Part shown: one piece after another, positions 34,721-41,802 of the stretch
Numbering within the stretch: the stretch's first letter is position 1
How the letters are laid out: each line of letters starts with the position of its first letter
Origin: Pirellulales bacterium
Lineage (GTDB): Bacteria > Planctomycetota > Planctomycetia > Pirellulales > JACPPG01
Direction: 5' to 3'
NCBI GenBank assembly: GCA_036490175.1
Contig: DASXEJ010000283.1
Coordinates: forward strand, 1-55,795
DNA: 55,795 nt
Translations under genes and position numbers: made by a program
The notes under the pieces: model-generated
The model's input: only the letters and a program-made list of their open reading frames with translations
What the model was told of the DNA's origin: nothing
Database searches by the model: none

Positions 34721-35575
34721 CTAGGCAACGGGCTCGGCTTGCTTGGCTTGCTTGGCTTGTTGCATGGCTGCTTCGTCGGCGGCGGCATCAGGGTATTGCG
34801 AGCGGATGCGATCGTAGCCCGAGCCGTGCAGCTCCTCGGCTAGTTCGGCGCCGCCTGTTTCGACGATGCGCCCTCCCAACATCACATGCGTGAAGTCGGG
34901 GCGATTGTGCTCTAAAAGCTTGTCATGGTGCGTGATGATCAGGATGCCCATGTCGGCACCACCAATCTCGGCAATGCTTTGGCTGGCCAATCGCACCGCG
35001 TCGACGTCCAAACCGCTATCGGTCTCGTCGAGGATGGCGAACTTGGGTCGCAGCATGGCCATTTGCAGGATCTCTGCCCGCTTCATCTCGCCACCGGAGA
35101 AACCATCGTTGACGTAGCGGCGGGCGAACTCGGGGTCCATCCGCAGTTGTTCCATTTTGGCTTTCAGCTCCTTGCGGAAATCGCGCATCGGCAGCAGCTC
35201 TTCGCCCTCCTTGCGATCCGGCCGGCGGACGTTGGTCGCCGCATGACGCAGGAAGTCGGCCATCTTCACGCCAGGAATCGACATTGGCCGCTGAAAGGCC
35301 AGAAAGATCCCATGGCGAGCGCGCTGGTTCGGTTCCAGGTCGAGCACGTCGAACTTATTACCCGACTCGTCAGTCAACTCGATCGATCCTTGCGTCACCT
35401 CGTATCCGGGATGACCCATGATTGCGTAGCCGAGTGTACTCTTGCCCGAGCCGTTGGGGCCCATCAAGGCATGGGTCTCGCCACGGCGAATCGACAGGTT
35501 GACGCCGCGCAAAATCTGTCGCTCGCCGACAGAGACGTGCAGGTCGCGAATCGTGAGCATTTCGGGATGTGGCAT
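34721..35575 (-). CDS. sufC: Fe-S cluster assembly ATPase SufC
   Basis: 284 residues, somewhat longer than the usual 250 because of a tail ending QQAKQAKQAEPVA, encoded by short direct repeats. ABC ATPase motifs: Walker A GPNGSGKS at 39-46, Q-loop in FLAFQRPMSIPGV, signature SGGE at 160-163 (NDGFSGGEMKRAEILQMAML read as NDGFSGGEMKRAE), Walker B ILDETDSGLD at 181-190 and switch His in IITHHDKLLE. DETDSGLD is diagnostic of SufC rather than of transporters. It powers the SufBC2D scaffold. It is 53 bases after nuoB on the same strand. Confidence 0.96.
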   Translation of the reverse strand: MPHPEMLTIRDLHVSVGERQILRGVNLSIRRGETHALMGPNGSGKSTLGYAIMGHPGYEVTQGSIELTDESGNKFDVLDLEPNQRARHGIFLAFQRPMSIPGVKMADFLRHAATNVRRPDRKEGEELLPMRDFRKELKAKMEQLRMDPEFARRYVNDGFSGGEMKRAEILQMAMLRPKFAILDETDSGLDVDAVRLASQSIAEIGGADMGILIITHHDKLLEHNRPDFTHVMLGGRIVETGGAELAEELHGSGYDRIRSQYPDAAADEAAMQQAKQAKQAEPVA

Positions 35576-35593
35576 AGTAGCAGGTGTCGGTAA

Positions 35594-35620
35594 ACAGTAG
35601 TCAGTTATCTGTTGTCAGTT
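35594..35620. repeat. Repeat of the CAGTAGTCAGTTATCTGTTGTCAGTT type upstream of sufC
   Basis: The sequence ACAGTAGTCAGTTATCTGTT followed by GTCAGTT is made of (T/A)GTCAGTT words 17 bases apart. It lies 19 bases upstream of the sufC start, in the 53-base gap after nuoB. It may be a single-arm dispersed repeat; it leaves no clear ribosome-binding site for sufC. Confidence 0.5.
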
Positions 35621-35628
35621 GCCGGTGA

Positions 35629-36249
35629 TTAGCCGGTAATTTTTTGGTGGTCGAAAACGGGGACCTTTTCTTCCACGTCGACATAACCCGAGTGATGCGG
35701 CAGCGGCAGCTCGTCGTCGATCTTCATGCTGTGGCCCCCTTCGCTTCGATTGGCGATGCGGTGACCTTTGATCTTGTCCTGAATGCGCATCAATCCTTCC
35801 AACAGTGCTTCCGGACGCGGCGGGCAGCCGGGCACGTAGACATCGACGGGCACGACCAGATCGACCCCCTTGACGACGTGGTAGCCGTACTTGAAGTACG
35901 GTCCGCCGCCAACGGTGCAGGCGCCCATGGCAATGACAAACTTGGGGTCGGGCATCAGGTTGTAGAGCCGACGGACGCGGCTGGCCATTTTGTACGTCAC
36001 GGTGCCGGCCACGATCATCAGGTCTGCCTGCCGGGGCGTGGCGCGGAAGGCGCCGGCGCCAAAGCGGTCCATGTCGAAGCGGCTTGCTCCGGCGGCCATC
36101 ATCTCGATGGCACAGCAGGCCAAGCCGAACGTCATCGGCCAAATGCTCGACTGGCGAGCCCAGTTAATGGCCTGCTCGACGGTGGTGATGGCGAAGTTCT
36201 CTTCGAATCGCCCTTCGATCCAAGGATCGGTCTTAGCTGGTGTGTGCAT
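35629..36249 (-). CDS. nuoB: NADH-quinone oxidoreductase subunit B (NuoB), isolated copy
   Basis: 206 residues. All four ligands of cluster N2 are present: C45-C46 in [13 protein letters not shown]111 in [20 protein letters not shown] and C142 in [20 protein letters not shown]. The N-terminus [19 protein letters not shown] is the family start. NuoB passes electrons to quinone at the peripheral/membrane arm junction of complex I. No other nuo gene is in this window. It lies inside the suf block, 117 bases after sufR and 53 before sufC. The C-terminal tail (EVPV-like [10 protein letters not shown]) is slightly extended compared with E. coli. Confidence 0.95.
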   Translation of the reverse strand: MHTPAKTDPWIEGRFEENFAITTVEQAINWARQSSIWPMTFGLACCAIEMMAAGASRFDMDRFGAGAFRATPRQADLMIVAGTVTYKMASRVRRLYNLMPDPKFVIAMGACTVGGGPYFKYGYHVVKGVDLVVPVDVYVPGCPPRPEALLEGLMRIQDKIKGHRIANRSEGGHSMKIDDELPLPHHSGYVDVEEKVPVFDHQKITG

Positions 36250-36366
36250 GGTTTCTCGCGGCCTTTGGCCCTCTTGCCCCGCCTCACTGAGAAGTCAGGG
36301 GGTTGTCGTCCTGCGTCTTCCCAAGGGGGCAGGGTGATTATCAAAGCCCCCCACTATACCCGAGCT

Positions 36367-37107
36367 TTAGTTGGTCTGAAACTGGCAGCAATCGTGCCCG
36401 TCGAGCCGGCATTGCGTGAGCCGGACCGGCTGTTCGAGCAGCTTGGCAAATAGCATTTTCTCGACGGCACATATGCCCCGGTCCTTAGCGGCAAGCTCGG
36501 GATAGGGGCATTCGTTCACGGTCAAAAGGGGTAGTTGAGACCTAGCGACCGATGTCTCGACCGCTGGGCCAGGCGATTCGTCATCCGAGCGGTCGTCCGA
36601 AAAATCGAGCGGTACGCGTCGCTCGCCGAAAAGCTCTTTGAGCGATTCCAGGCGGGCGGCCAATGTCGCCCCCGTCACACGATCGCGATACATCGCGGCC
36701 ATAGCCGAGGCGATCCGTTCCAGCAGGCCGCGGCGGACTTCCTGATCTTTCACGGCCCGGATCTCGTCCCACAGCACGACGGCCAAATCGGTAAAGTTGT
36801 TACCGGACTGGCGGCGGGCCTTTTCGGTAAGGGAATAGCGGTGGCTAGGGCGCCCCCGCCCTGCCCTGGCCTCGGTGTCGCCGTCGAGTACTGCCGCCAC
36901 GCGGCGTTCGATCAACTGCTGATCCATAAGCCGCGTCAGTCGTTGACGTACGGCCGTGGCGGTAACTCCCATTGCCTCGGCAACTTCGGAGACGCTCATC
37001 CCACCCCGACGGCGCAACAGGTCGAGCAACTGAGCGTCGGAAGTCGCGGGCGCGGTGGATTCCGTCGGAGCGCTTAAGACCGGAATCGTATCGGCGGGGT
37101 TTTGCAT
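36367..37107 (-). CDS. sufR: SufR-like transcriptional regulator of the suf cluster
   Basis: 246 residues. A winged helix-turn-helix lies at about 30-70 (SVSEVAEAMGVTATAVRQRL) with the wing near GRGRPSHRYSLTEKARR. The C-terminal Cys-rich region matches SufR: C200-PYPELAAKDRGI-C213 with 12 residues between, then C233 and C240 (TQCRLDGHDCCQF). In cyanobacteria SufR binds an Fe-S cluster through such cysteines and represses suf genes when clusters are sufficient. Here it is the first gene of the suf block. A promoter with an inverted repeat over its downstream edge (37153-37198) suggests autoregulation. Confidence 0.88.
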   Translation of the reverse strand: MQNPADTIPVLSAPTESTAPATSDAQLLDLLRRRGGMSVSEVAEAMGVTATAVRQRLTRLMDQQLIERRVAAVLDGDTEARAGRGRPSHRYSLTEKARRQSGNNFTDLAVVLWDEIRAVKDQEVRRGLLERIASAMAAMYRDRVTGATLAARLESLKELFGERRVPLDFSDDRSDDESPGPAVETSVARSQLPLLTVNECPYPELAAKDRGICAVEKMLFAKLLEQPVRLTQCRLDGHDCCQFQTN

Positions 37108-37152
37108 GTTCGAGACCTTAGGGCAGCGGTCGGCCGCCCGGCATCGCCTAAG

Positions 37153-37171
37153 TGGCTATCTCTATGAGCCA
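37153..37171 (-). promoter_or_regulatory. Inverted repeat TGGCT-N9-AGCCA, candidate SufR operator
   Basis: TGGCT (37153-37157) and AGCCA (37167-37171) are perfect inverted arms directly downstream of, and touching, the -10 box of the leftward promoter. This is the place for a repressor that blocks start of transcription. It is not the CAAC-N6-GTTG site reported for cyanobacterial SufR, so assignment is inference. Confidence 0.4.
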
Positions 37172-37198
37172 TAATACCGGTTTGAGGATTTTTGGCAA
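37171..37198 (-). promoter_or_regulatory. Sigma70-type promoter of the sufR-nuoB-suf block
   Basis: On the minus strand: -35 TTGCCA (37198-37193), 16-base spacer, -10 TATTAT (37176-37171); each box matches consensus at 5 of 6 positions. The -10 is about 64 bases upstream of the sufR start. This is the best promoter-like sequence seen in the window. Confidence 0.65.
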
Positions 37199-37246
37199 CT
37201 CGGTATGTCTAAATTAAGCCAGCAATGTAACTTCGGCCATAAATCC

Positions 37247-37284
37247 TTGACTTAACACTAGTTCAGGCGTTACAAACGCGCCTG
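37247..37284 (+). promoter_or_regulatory. Possible rightward promoter with overlapping inverted repeat upstream of UspA gene
   Basis: TTGACT (37247-37252) is followed after 17-18 bases by TTACAA/TACAAA (37270-37276). The -10 lies inside the inverted repeat CAGGCG-N9-CGCCTG (37264-37269 with 37279-37284), a possible operator. The promoter is over 200 bases from the UspA start. Confidence 0.4.
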
Positions 37285-37493
37285 TTCTGGATGATGACCA
37301 ATGAGGGAAGGACGAATGTCCGTTGCAATGACGGAGGGGTCATTAAGGACCCAAACGCCGGATAGCGGAGACCTGCATTGTGAGCCGCGCATTACCGGAG
37401 TTGACCGCAGCAATCCCCTCCGTTTAGGTACTCCGTCCTGCGACAAGCCAGTCCTCCGTACCCCCACCCCACTTCTCTATCCTGGAGCCTGCC

Positions 37494-37922
37494 GTGCCCT
37501 GGCTGCCGAAGAAATGCGTGATTGTGCCCGTCGATTTTTCGGACGAGTCGTTTGGGGCGCTGGACACTGCCTTGGAAATGGTCGATGCCCCGACGGCCGT
37601 GCAGGTTTTGTATGTGCTGCCGGTATTGGACCCGGCCGAACCGGGCGTGATCTGGACCACGATCGACAATTCGATGCGCGAAAAACACGCCCTGGATGCA
37701 CTGCGCGAGAAGCTGGCCGACGCGAAGTACCAGGGACTGCACTTGAACGTGCTCTTCGGCGACCCCGGCAGCGAGATCGCAGCCTTTGCCCAAAATGAAA
37801 AGGCGGACCTGATCGTTCTGCCATCGCATGGACGCACCGGCTTGCGGCGTTTTTTGATCGGCTCGGTTTCTGAGAAGGTCGTGCGGCACGCCCATTGCCC
37901 CGTGTTGGTGTTGCGGTGGTAG
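37494..37922 (+). CDS. Universal stress protein (UspA family)
   Basis: 142 residues from GTG 37494 with a GGAG site 7 bases upstream. A single Usp domain: the start KKCVIVPVDFSDESFGALDT is typical, and the ATP-binding motif G-x2-G-x9-G-S is present in HGRTGLRRFLIGSVSEKVVR, followed by HAHCPVLVLRW. Such proteins bind ATP or AMP and accumulate during stress; the client is not predictable. It is divergent from sufR and may be controlled by the same intergenic region. The next gene, a thioredoxin-like protein, starts 58 bases downstream on the same strand. Confidence 0.92.
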   Translation: MPWLPKKCVIVPVDFSDESFGALDTALEMVDAPTAVQVLYVLPVLDPAEPGVIWTTIDNSMREKHALDALREKLADAKYQGLHLNVLFGDPGSEIAAFAQNEKADLIVLPSHGRTGLRRFLIGSVSEKVVRHAHCPVLVLRW

Positions 37923-37979
37923 GCGCGGGCCACAAAGTCGGCAGGGATGCGCTGGCGTATCAAGTATCAAGGGGTTCTG

Positions 37980-39155
37980 ATGGCTAGCAAATGCGGCGCA
38001 ATCGCCCTGGTATGCGTCTTGTCAGGCACCGCAGTGGCCAGCGACGAGGACGACGTAGCGCCGATTCCGCGGACGATCAGAGTCGAACTCGTCGACAGTG
38101 CGGACAAGCCGGTTGCTGGGGCCGACATTGGCATTGCGGCAGGCGTGGGAGTGGTGTTTCGCGAGGCCGCTGCCAAAGACGGGACCGAATGGAAGTACTT
38201 CCGGCGCGCGCGATCAAACGCCGCGGGGGTCGCCGAGCTAGTCGACGATGATGAACGCCTGGAGCTTGCCTGTATTGTGGCTCGCCACGAGACGCGCAAA
38301 ATCGTGGCGATCGCTAGCTTCGATCCGACGCTGCGCGAAACGTCGCTCAAACTTGTGCTGCAACCGGAACACGAAGTGGCATGTCGCGCCAACTGTCCGG
38401 AACTGGCCGCACACGGCCGCGACATCAGCGGAGTGGTCGTGCGTGTGCGGTTGGACGGTAAGAACGCGCTCGATTGCGGCTTTGAAACTAGGGATTTCTC
38501 TCTGCGTCTCCCTCCTGGCGAGTACGAAATCCAAGCGCGGGCCGATACAACGCATCAGGTCATAAAGACGATTCACGTCAGCGACGACGATGCGCCACGC
38601 GCCGTCTCGACGTTTGCGCTGCCCGCGACCAAGTTGGCCCTGCTGGAAGGTGACGATGCTCCGGGGCTGACGGGTATCGTGGCCTGGAAGAACGGCGATC
38701 CCGGCACGCTGGCTGCACTGCGCGGCAAGGTCGTAATACTCGACTTCTGGGGCTATTGGTGCAACCCGTGCGTGGGCCGGATGCCAGGGCTATTCGAGTT
38801 ATATGACAAGTATCGTGATCAGGGATTGATGATCATCGGCGTTCACGTTGACCTGGGAGAGAACGAACAGGAGCCAGTGGACACTGCCGCGAGGCTCGAT
38901 GCACGATTGGTCGAGACGCGCAAAGAATTATGGAAGGGACGTGACCTGCCCTTTCCAGTCGCGCTTGTGAAAGGGAAGCGAACGCTCATTCGCGACGGGG
39001 TCGAGCACAAAGCCCACAACTCAGCAGTCAGCGACTACGACATCGTCCTCTATCCCACACAGGTGCTGATCGATCGGCATGGCAAGGTCGTCGGAGGCTT
39101 CGAGCCGGACGAGGAGGGGACCAAGTTGCTGGAAAAACTGCTGTCTGAGAAATGA
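37980..39155 (+). CDS. Exported TlpA-like thioredoxin-fold protein with large N-terminal beta domain
   Basis: 391 residues from ATG 37980 (AAGGGG 7 bases upstream). A short signal peptide (MASKCGAIALVCVLSGTAVA) precedes a roughly 210-residue part with carboxypeptidase-regulatory-like beta repeats (for example IRVELVDSADKPVAGADIGI). The C-terminal thioredoxin domain has the WGYWCNPCVGRMPGLFELYD motif, with Cys261 and Cys264, and IIGVHVDLGENEQE. Between the domain's strands lies a longer insert around KELWKGRDLPFPVALVKGKR before the closing LYPTQVLIDRHGKVVGGF. Role: periplasmic thiol-disulfide exchange, partner unknown. A hairpin with a GAA loop at 39175-39191 follows the stop. Confidence 0.85.
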   Translation: MASKCGAIALVCVLSGTAVASDEDDVAPIPRTIRVELVDSADKPVAGADIGIAAGVGVVFREAAAKDGTEWKYFRRARSNAAGVAELVDDDERLELACIVARHETRKIVAIASFDPTLRETSLKLVLQPEHEVACRANCPELAAHGRDISGVVVRVRLDGKNALDCGFETRDFSLRLPPGEYEIQARADTTHQVIKTIHVSDDDAPRAVSTFALPATKLALLEGDDAPGLTGIVAWKNGDPGTLAALRGKVVILDFWGYWCNPCVGRMPGLFELYDKYRDQGLMIIGVHVDLGENEQEPVDTAARLDARLVETRKELWKGRDLPFPVALVKGKRTLIRDGVEHKAHNSAVSDYDIVLYPTQVLIDRHGKVVGGFEPDEEGTKLLEKLLSEK

Positions 39156-39174
39156 TCGGCGAGACTGCTCGGAT

Positions 39175-39191
39175 GGTGGCCGAAGGCCACC
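39175..39191 (+). terminator. Hairpin GGTGGCC-gaa-GGCCACC after the thioredoxin-like gene
   Basis: A perfect 7-bp stem with a GAA loop lies 20 bases after the stop codon at 39155. It is followed by only two T residues, so it is at best a weak terminator; it may also belong to the neighbouring repeat. Confidence 0.45.
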
Positions 39192-39237
39192 TTACCGTCA
39201 CGTCCACATTAACTTGATGTGCGAGCTTTAGCGCGCT

Positions 39238-39335
39238 GGGTGGCATGTCTTCGGCGGCGCAGCCGTCGTAGCATGTCGTAATCGCCGAAAACGTGGAACA
39301 TGCCTACCCACTAGCGTGGGAAGGGCATGCCACCC
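39238..39335. repeat. 98-bp palindromic element, GGGTGGCATG...CATGCCACCC
   Basis: Perfect 10-base terminal inverted repeats (39238-39247 and 39326-39335). Inside are CATG words and a CCCAC/GTGGG stem (39307-39320). It has the same length and plan as the 17984-18082 element but a GTGGCATG rather than GTGCCATG end, so it is a sister type. Confidence 0.75.
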
Positions 39336-39461
39336 CGCACATTTTTGACTTGGACACCACCCTACTTTGGCGTACTCGTCAATTTCGCGGCCAGATCGCC
39401 GCAGCGCGAAGTACGTGCTCGTTGGCTAGCAATTTCGCCGGGCGGCTACGATGATATTCCC

Positions 39462-40973
39462 ATGCGCATCGCCATTGGCCAGCTGTGGCAAGAGACGAAC
39501 ACCTTTAATCCGCTGCCGACAACGCGGCAGGATTTCGAGGATTTTGGCGTTGTTCGTGGGCCAGAGATTATCGAGCGGTTCCACGACACGAACGAACTGG
39601 GCGGGTTTATCCAATCGCTTGGCCGCTGGCCCGAGCGGCCCGAGATCGTGGGGTTGGTGCGGTTGCCGGCCTGGCCCAGCGGGCGCGCGACACCTGAGAC
39701 GTTTCGCTGGCTGCGCGAGGAACTTGTCGCATCGCTCACTGCGGCACTGCCTGTCGACGGTGTGCTGCTGGCGCTACACGGCGCGATGGTGGCCATCGAA
39801 GCGCCTGACGTCGAAGGCGAAATCCTGGCAGCGCTACGCGACGTGCTGGGCTCGGACATTCCGCTAGTGGCGACTTTGGATTTGCACACAAACATCACCG
39901 CGCGCATGGTTCACGCGGCCGACGCGCTGGTGATGTTTCACACGGCGCCTCATATCGATGTTTTCGAGACGGGCCAGCGCGGCGCGGCCCTGTTACGCAA
40001 GATCCTGGTCGAAGGCGCTCGTCCAGTGACCGCGTTCCAAAAGATTCCGGCCGTGGTGCCAGCCGAGCGCGCCAATACTGAAGATCCGCAGAGCATCAGT
40101 CACCAGTTCAAGCAACAACTTGTGGCGCTCGAGGCTGCGCCCGGAATATTGGCTGCGGGCCTGGCAACCGTGCAGCCCTGGCTCGACATTCCCGAGTTGG
40201 GAACGGCCGTGGTCGTCGTCGCTGATAACGATCATGCGCGCGCCAGCGCCGCATGCGCGGGCCTGGCCGACGCATTCTGGCAGCGGCGTCGCGAATACCT
40301 GCCGTCGCTCGTTCCTGTGAACGAAGCGGTGCGACGCGCTCATGAGAATCACGCTGGTCTGACCGTGCTGTCGGATTCGTCCGACGCCACGACCAGCGGC
40401 GCACCGGGCGATAGCACCTGGCTGTTGGCCGAGCTATTGAAATACAACTGGCAGCGACTGGCGCTCGTAACGCTCGTCGCGCCCGAGGTTGTCACGGCCG
40501 CCGAGCGTTTGGACGCTGGCGGCGAGTTTCATGGGCCCGTAGGCGGCCTGCGCGACACGCTTAATTCGCAGCCGGTCACGATCAAGGCCCGCATTATTAC
40601 CCTGTTCGAGGCGCGCTTTGTGCTGTCCGGGCACTTAGCCCGAAACTTGCCGATCGACATGGGGCGCTCGTGCGTACTCGAGTGTGGAAATGTCGCGATT
40701 GTGGTAACGAGTCGTAGCGGGCCCCACTTCGCCCCGCAATTGTTCCAGGCGGCCGGGCTCGACCCGTTCGCCGCCCAGGTATTGGTGGCGAAAAGCCCCT
40801 GTGGGTTTCGCGCGGCGTATGCGGAGCGTGCCCAGGAGATTATGGTTGTGGCGGCGCCCGGCTGCGCGCCGGCTGATTTCTGGCGATACGAATATCAAAA
40901 TATCGATCGGCCGTTGTGGCCATGGGATGAGATCGAACATTGGCAGGCCGCGCCGCTGGTGATCGGCGGATAA
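39462..40973 (+). CDS. M81 family metallopeptidase (MlrC/microcystinase C-like)
   Basis: 503 residues from ATG 39462; the frame open upstream to 39327 covers repeat sequence. Family features: RIAIGQLWQETNTFNPLPTT at the N-terminus, VATLDLHTNITARMVHAADA and VMFHTAPHIDVFETGQRGAA, which hold the likely zinc ligands (DLH and PHID), and LSDSSDATTSGAPGDSTWLL. The C-terminal domain includes CVLECGNVAIVVTSRSGPHF. MlrC completes degradation of linear microcystin in sphingomonads, but most homologues are of unknown function and the fold is widespread in planctomycetes. No signal peptide. Encoded alone between two repeat-rich gaps. Confidence 0.92.
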   Translation: MRIAIGQLWQETNTFNPLPTTRQDFEDFGVVRGPEIIERFHDTNELGGFIQSLGRWPERPEIVGLVRLPAWPSGRATPETFRWLREELVASLTAALPVDGVLLALHGAMVAIEAPDVEGEILAALRDVLGSDIPLVATLDLHTNITARMVHAADALVMFHTAPHIDVFETGQRGAALLRKILVEGARPVTAFQKIPAVVPAERANTEDPQSISHQFKQQLVALEAAPGILAAGLATVQPWLDIPELGTAVVVVADNDHARASAACAGLADAFWQRRREYLPSLVPVNEAVRRAHENHAGLTVLSDSSDATTSGAPGDSTWLLAELLKYNWQRLALVTLVAPEVVTAAERLDAGGEFHGPVGGLRDTLNSQPVTIKARIITLFEARFVLSGHLARNLPIDMGRSCVLECGNVAIVVTSRSGPHFAPQLFQAAGLDPFAAQVLVAKSPCGFRAAYAERAQEIMVVAAPGCAPADFWRYEYQNIDRPLWPWDEIEHWQAAPLVIGG

Positions 40974-41277
40974 AGGCTCCCCCGTGCCTGCACGATTCTC
41001 GGTTCACTGTGGGCGCTCCGATTGGGGTGCCGGGTGCCATGCCCACTCGGAAGCGCGGGCATGATTTTTCCACCAAGTCCATTCCGCATTCGCACGCGTG
41101 CGAGTGAACAAGGCACCCAATGCCTGGCACAGCAAACGTGGCGACCAAAGCGTGACAGCCCTAGCTTGCCATTCCAAGGGTCGAGATGAACGGCCCTACT
41201 AGGCCCGACATAGGTCTTGGAGTATCCTGCCGGTTAGTGACTTGCGCCATCCTTTTCCACTTCACGGAGGCTTACAA
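40974..41277. other. 304-base gene-free stretch with a palindromic repeat
   Basis: Contains the repeat 41032-41118 and, near its end, the ribosome-binding site of the next lipoprotein gene. No protein gene or clear promoter was recognised. Confidence 0.45.
41032..41118. repeat. 87-bp palindromic element, GGGTGCC...GGCACCC
   Basis: Terminal inverted repeats GGGTGCC (41032-41038) and GGCACCC (41112-41118). Internal stems: CATGCCC/GGGCATG (about 41038-41063) and the perfect 14-base palindrome TCGCACGCGTGCGA (41090-41103). A shorter relative of the 17984-18082 element. Confidence 0.75.
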
Positions 41278-41646
41278 ATGGACCGCGTTTTTTCGGCAAT
41301 CTTCTTATCGATGGGCGTGTGCCTGGCACTGCAAGTGGCGGGCTGCTCCAAAACGTCGGCGCCTCCCAAGGTAGCCGCGCCGCCGCAAGCCACCACAGCC
41401 GCGCCAGCAGATGACGAAGCGGCCGAGATCGCAGCGTCGATGGCGCTATTGCCCGAGGCCGAGCGGGCCGTGGCCGAAGCACAGAAGAACTGCCCCGTCG
41501 GCGACGCCGCGTTAGGTTCGATGGGCATGCCCTTCAAGGTAAGCGTTAAGGGCCGGGACGTGTACCTGTGCTGCGAAGGGTGCAAGTCATCGATCGAGCA
41601 AGACCCGGACAAGTATCTCGCCAAGCTCGACGCTAAGGCTAAGTAA
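41278..41646 (+). CDS. Small lipoprotein with Cys-rich (CxxC) C-terminal domain
   Basis: 122 residues from ATG 41278 with GGAGG 8 bases upstream. Lipoprotein signal with lipobox LQVAGC (Cys near residue 22), then an Ala/Pro-rich linker. The C-terminal part has KNCPVGDAALGSMGMPFKVS and VYLCCEGCKSSIEQDPDKYL. This pattern (a CPV(S/G)...LGSMG stretch plus CC-x-GC) is that of small planctomycete metal-binding or TRASH/YHS-like domains, where cysteines bind a metal such as Cu or Zn. Function otherwise unknown. It is convergent with the redoxin fusion gene; a long hairpin lies between them. Confidence 0.8.
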   Translation: MDRVFSAIFLSMGVCLALQVAGCSKTSAPPKVAAPPQATTAAPADDEAAEIAASMALLPEAERAVAEAQKNCPVGDAALGSMGMPFKVSVKGRDVYLCCEGCKSSIEQDPDKYLAKLDAKAK

Positions 41647-41684
41647 CTCGCGCCAGCGGCGCGATGAAGATTAAGAAGTCAGAT

Positions 41685-41743
41685 CACGAATGACACGAAT
41701 GGCAAAATGACAAACCGTTTTGCCTTTATTCGTGTCATTCGTG
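41685..41743. terminator. Long hairpin of the CACGAATGACACGAAT type between convergent genes
   Basis: CACGAATGACACGAAT (41685-41700) pairs perfectly with ATTCGTGTCATTCGTG (41728-41743). The stem continues as GGCAAAA (41701-41707) with TTTTGCC (41718-41724) after a three-base bulge. It lies between the lipoprotein and the redoxin fusion gene, which end toward each other, so it could end both transcripts. It is probably a dispersed repeat adopted for that role. Confidence 0.75.
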
Positions 41744-41802
41744 GTTGAAATATCTTCGTTTCTGCAAAAGTCCGTCCAGCACTAGACTTCAAAGCCGATG
41801 GC

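Larger units (their letters stand above)
37108..37493. other. 386-base divergent regulatory region between sufR and the UspA gene
   Basis: Contains the leftward suf promoter and inverted repeat (37153-37198), a possible rightward promoter with its own inverted repeat (37247-37284), and about 200 bases of leader in front of the UspA gene. No protein gene with family features is seen in the leader. Confidence 0.55.
39156..39461. other. 306-base gene-free stretch made mostly of palindromic repeats
   Basis: Holds the hairpin at 39175-39191 and the palindromic element 39238-39335. The remaining 126 bases before the M81 gene show an open frame but no family features and no good ribosome-binding site. 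Confidence 0.5.

Noticed and set aside
41515..41535. GGGCATGCCC palindrome in the lipoprotein gene as another repeat copy
   Set aside because: It is only 10 bases long, encodes Gly-Met-Pro and is not flanked by the family ends.
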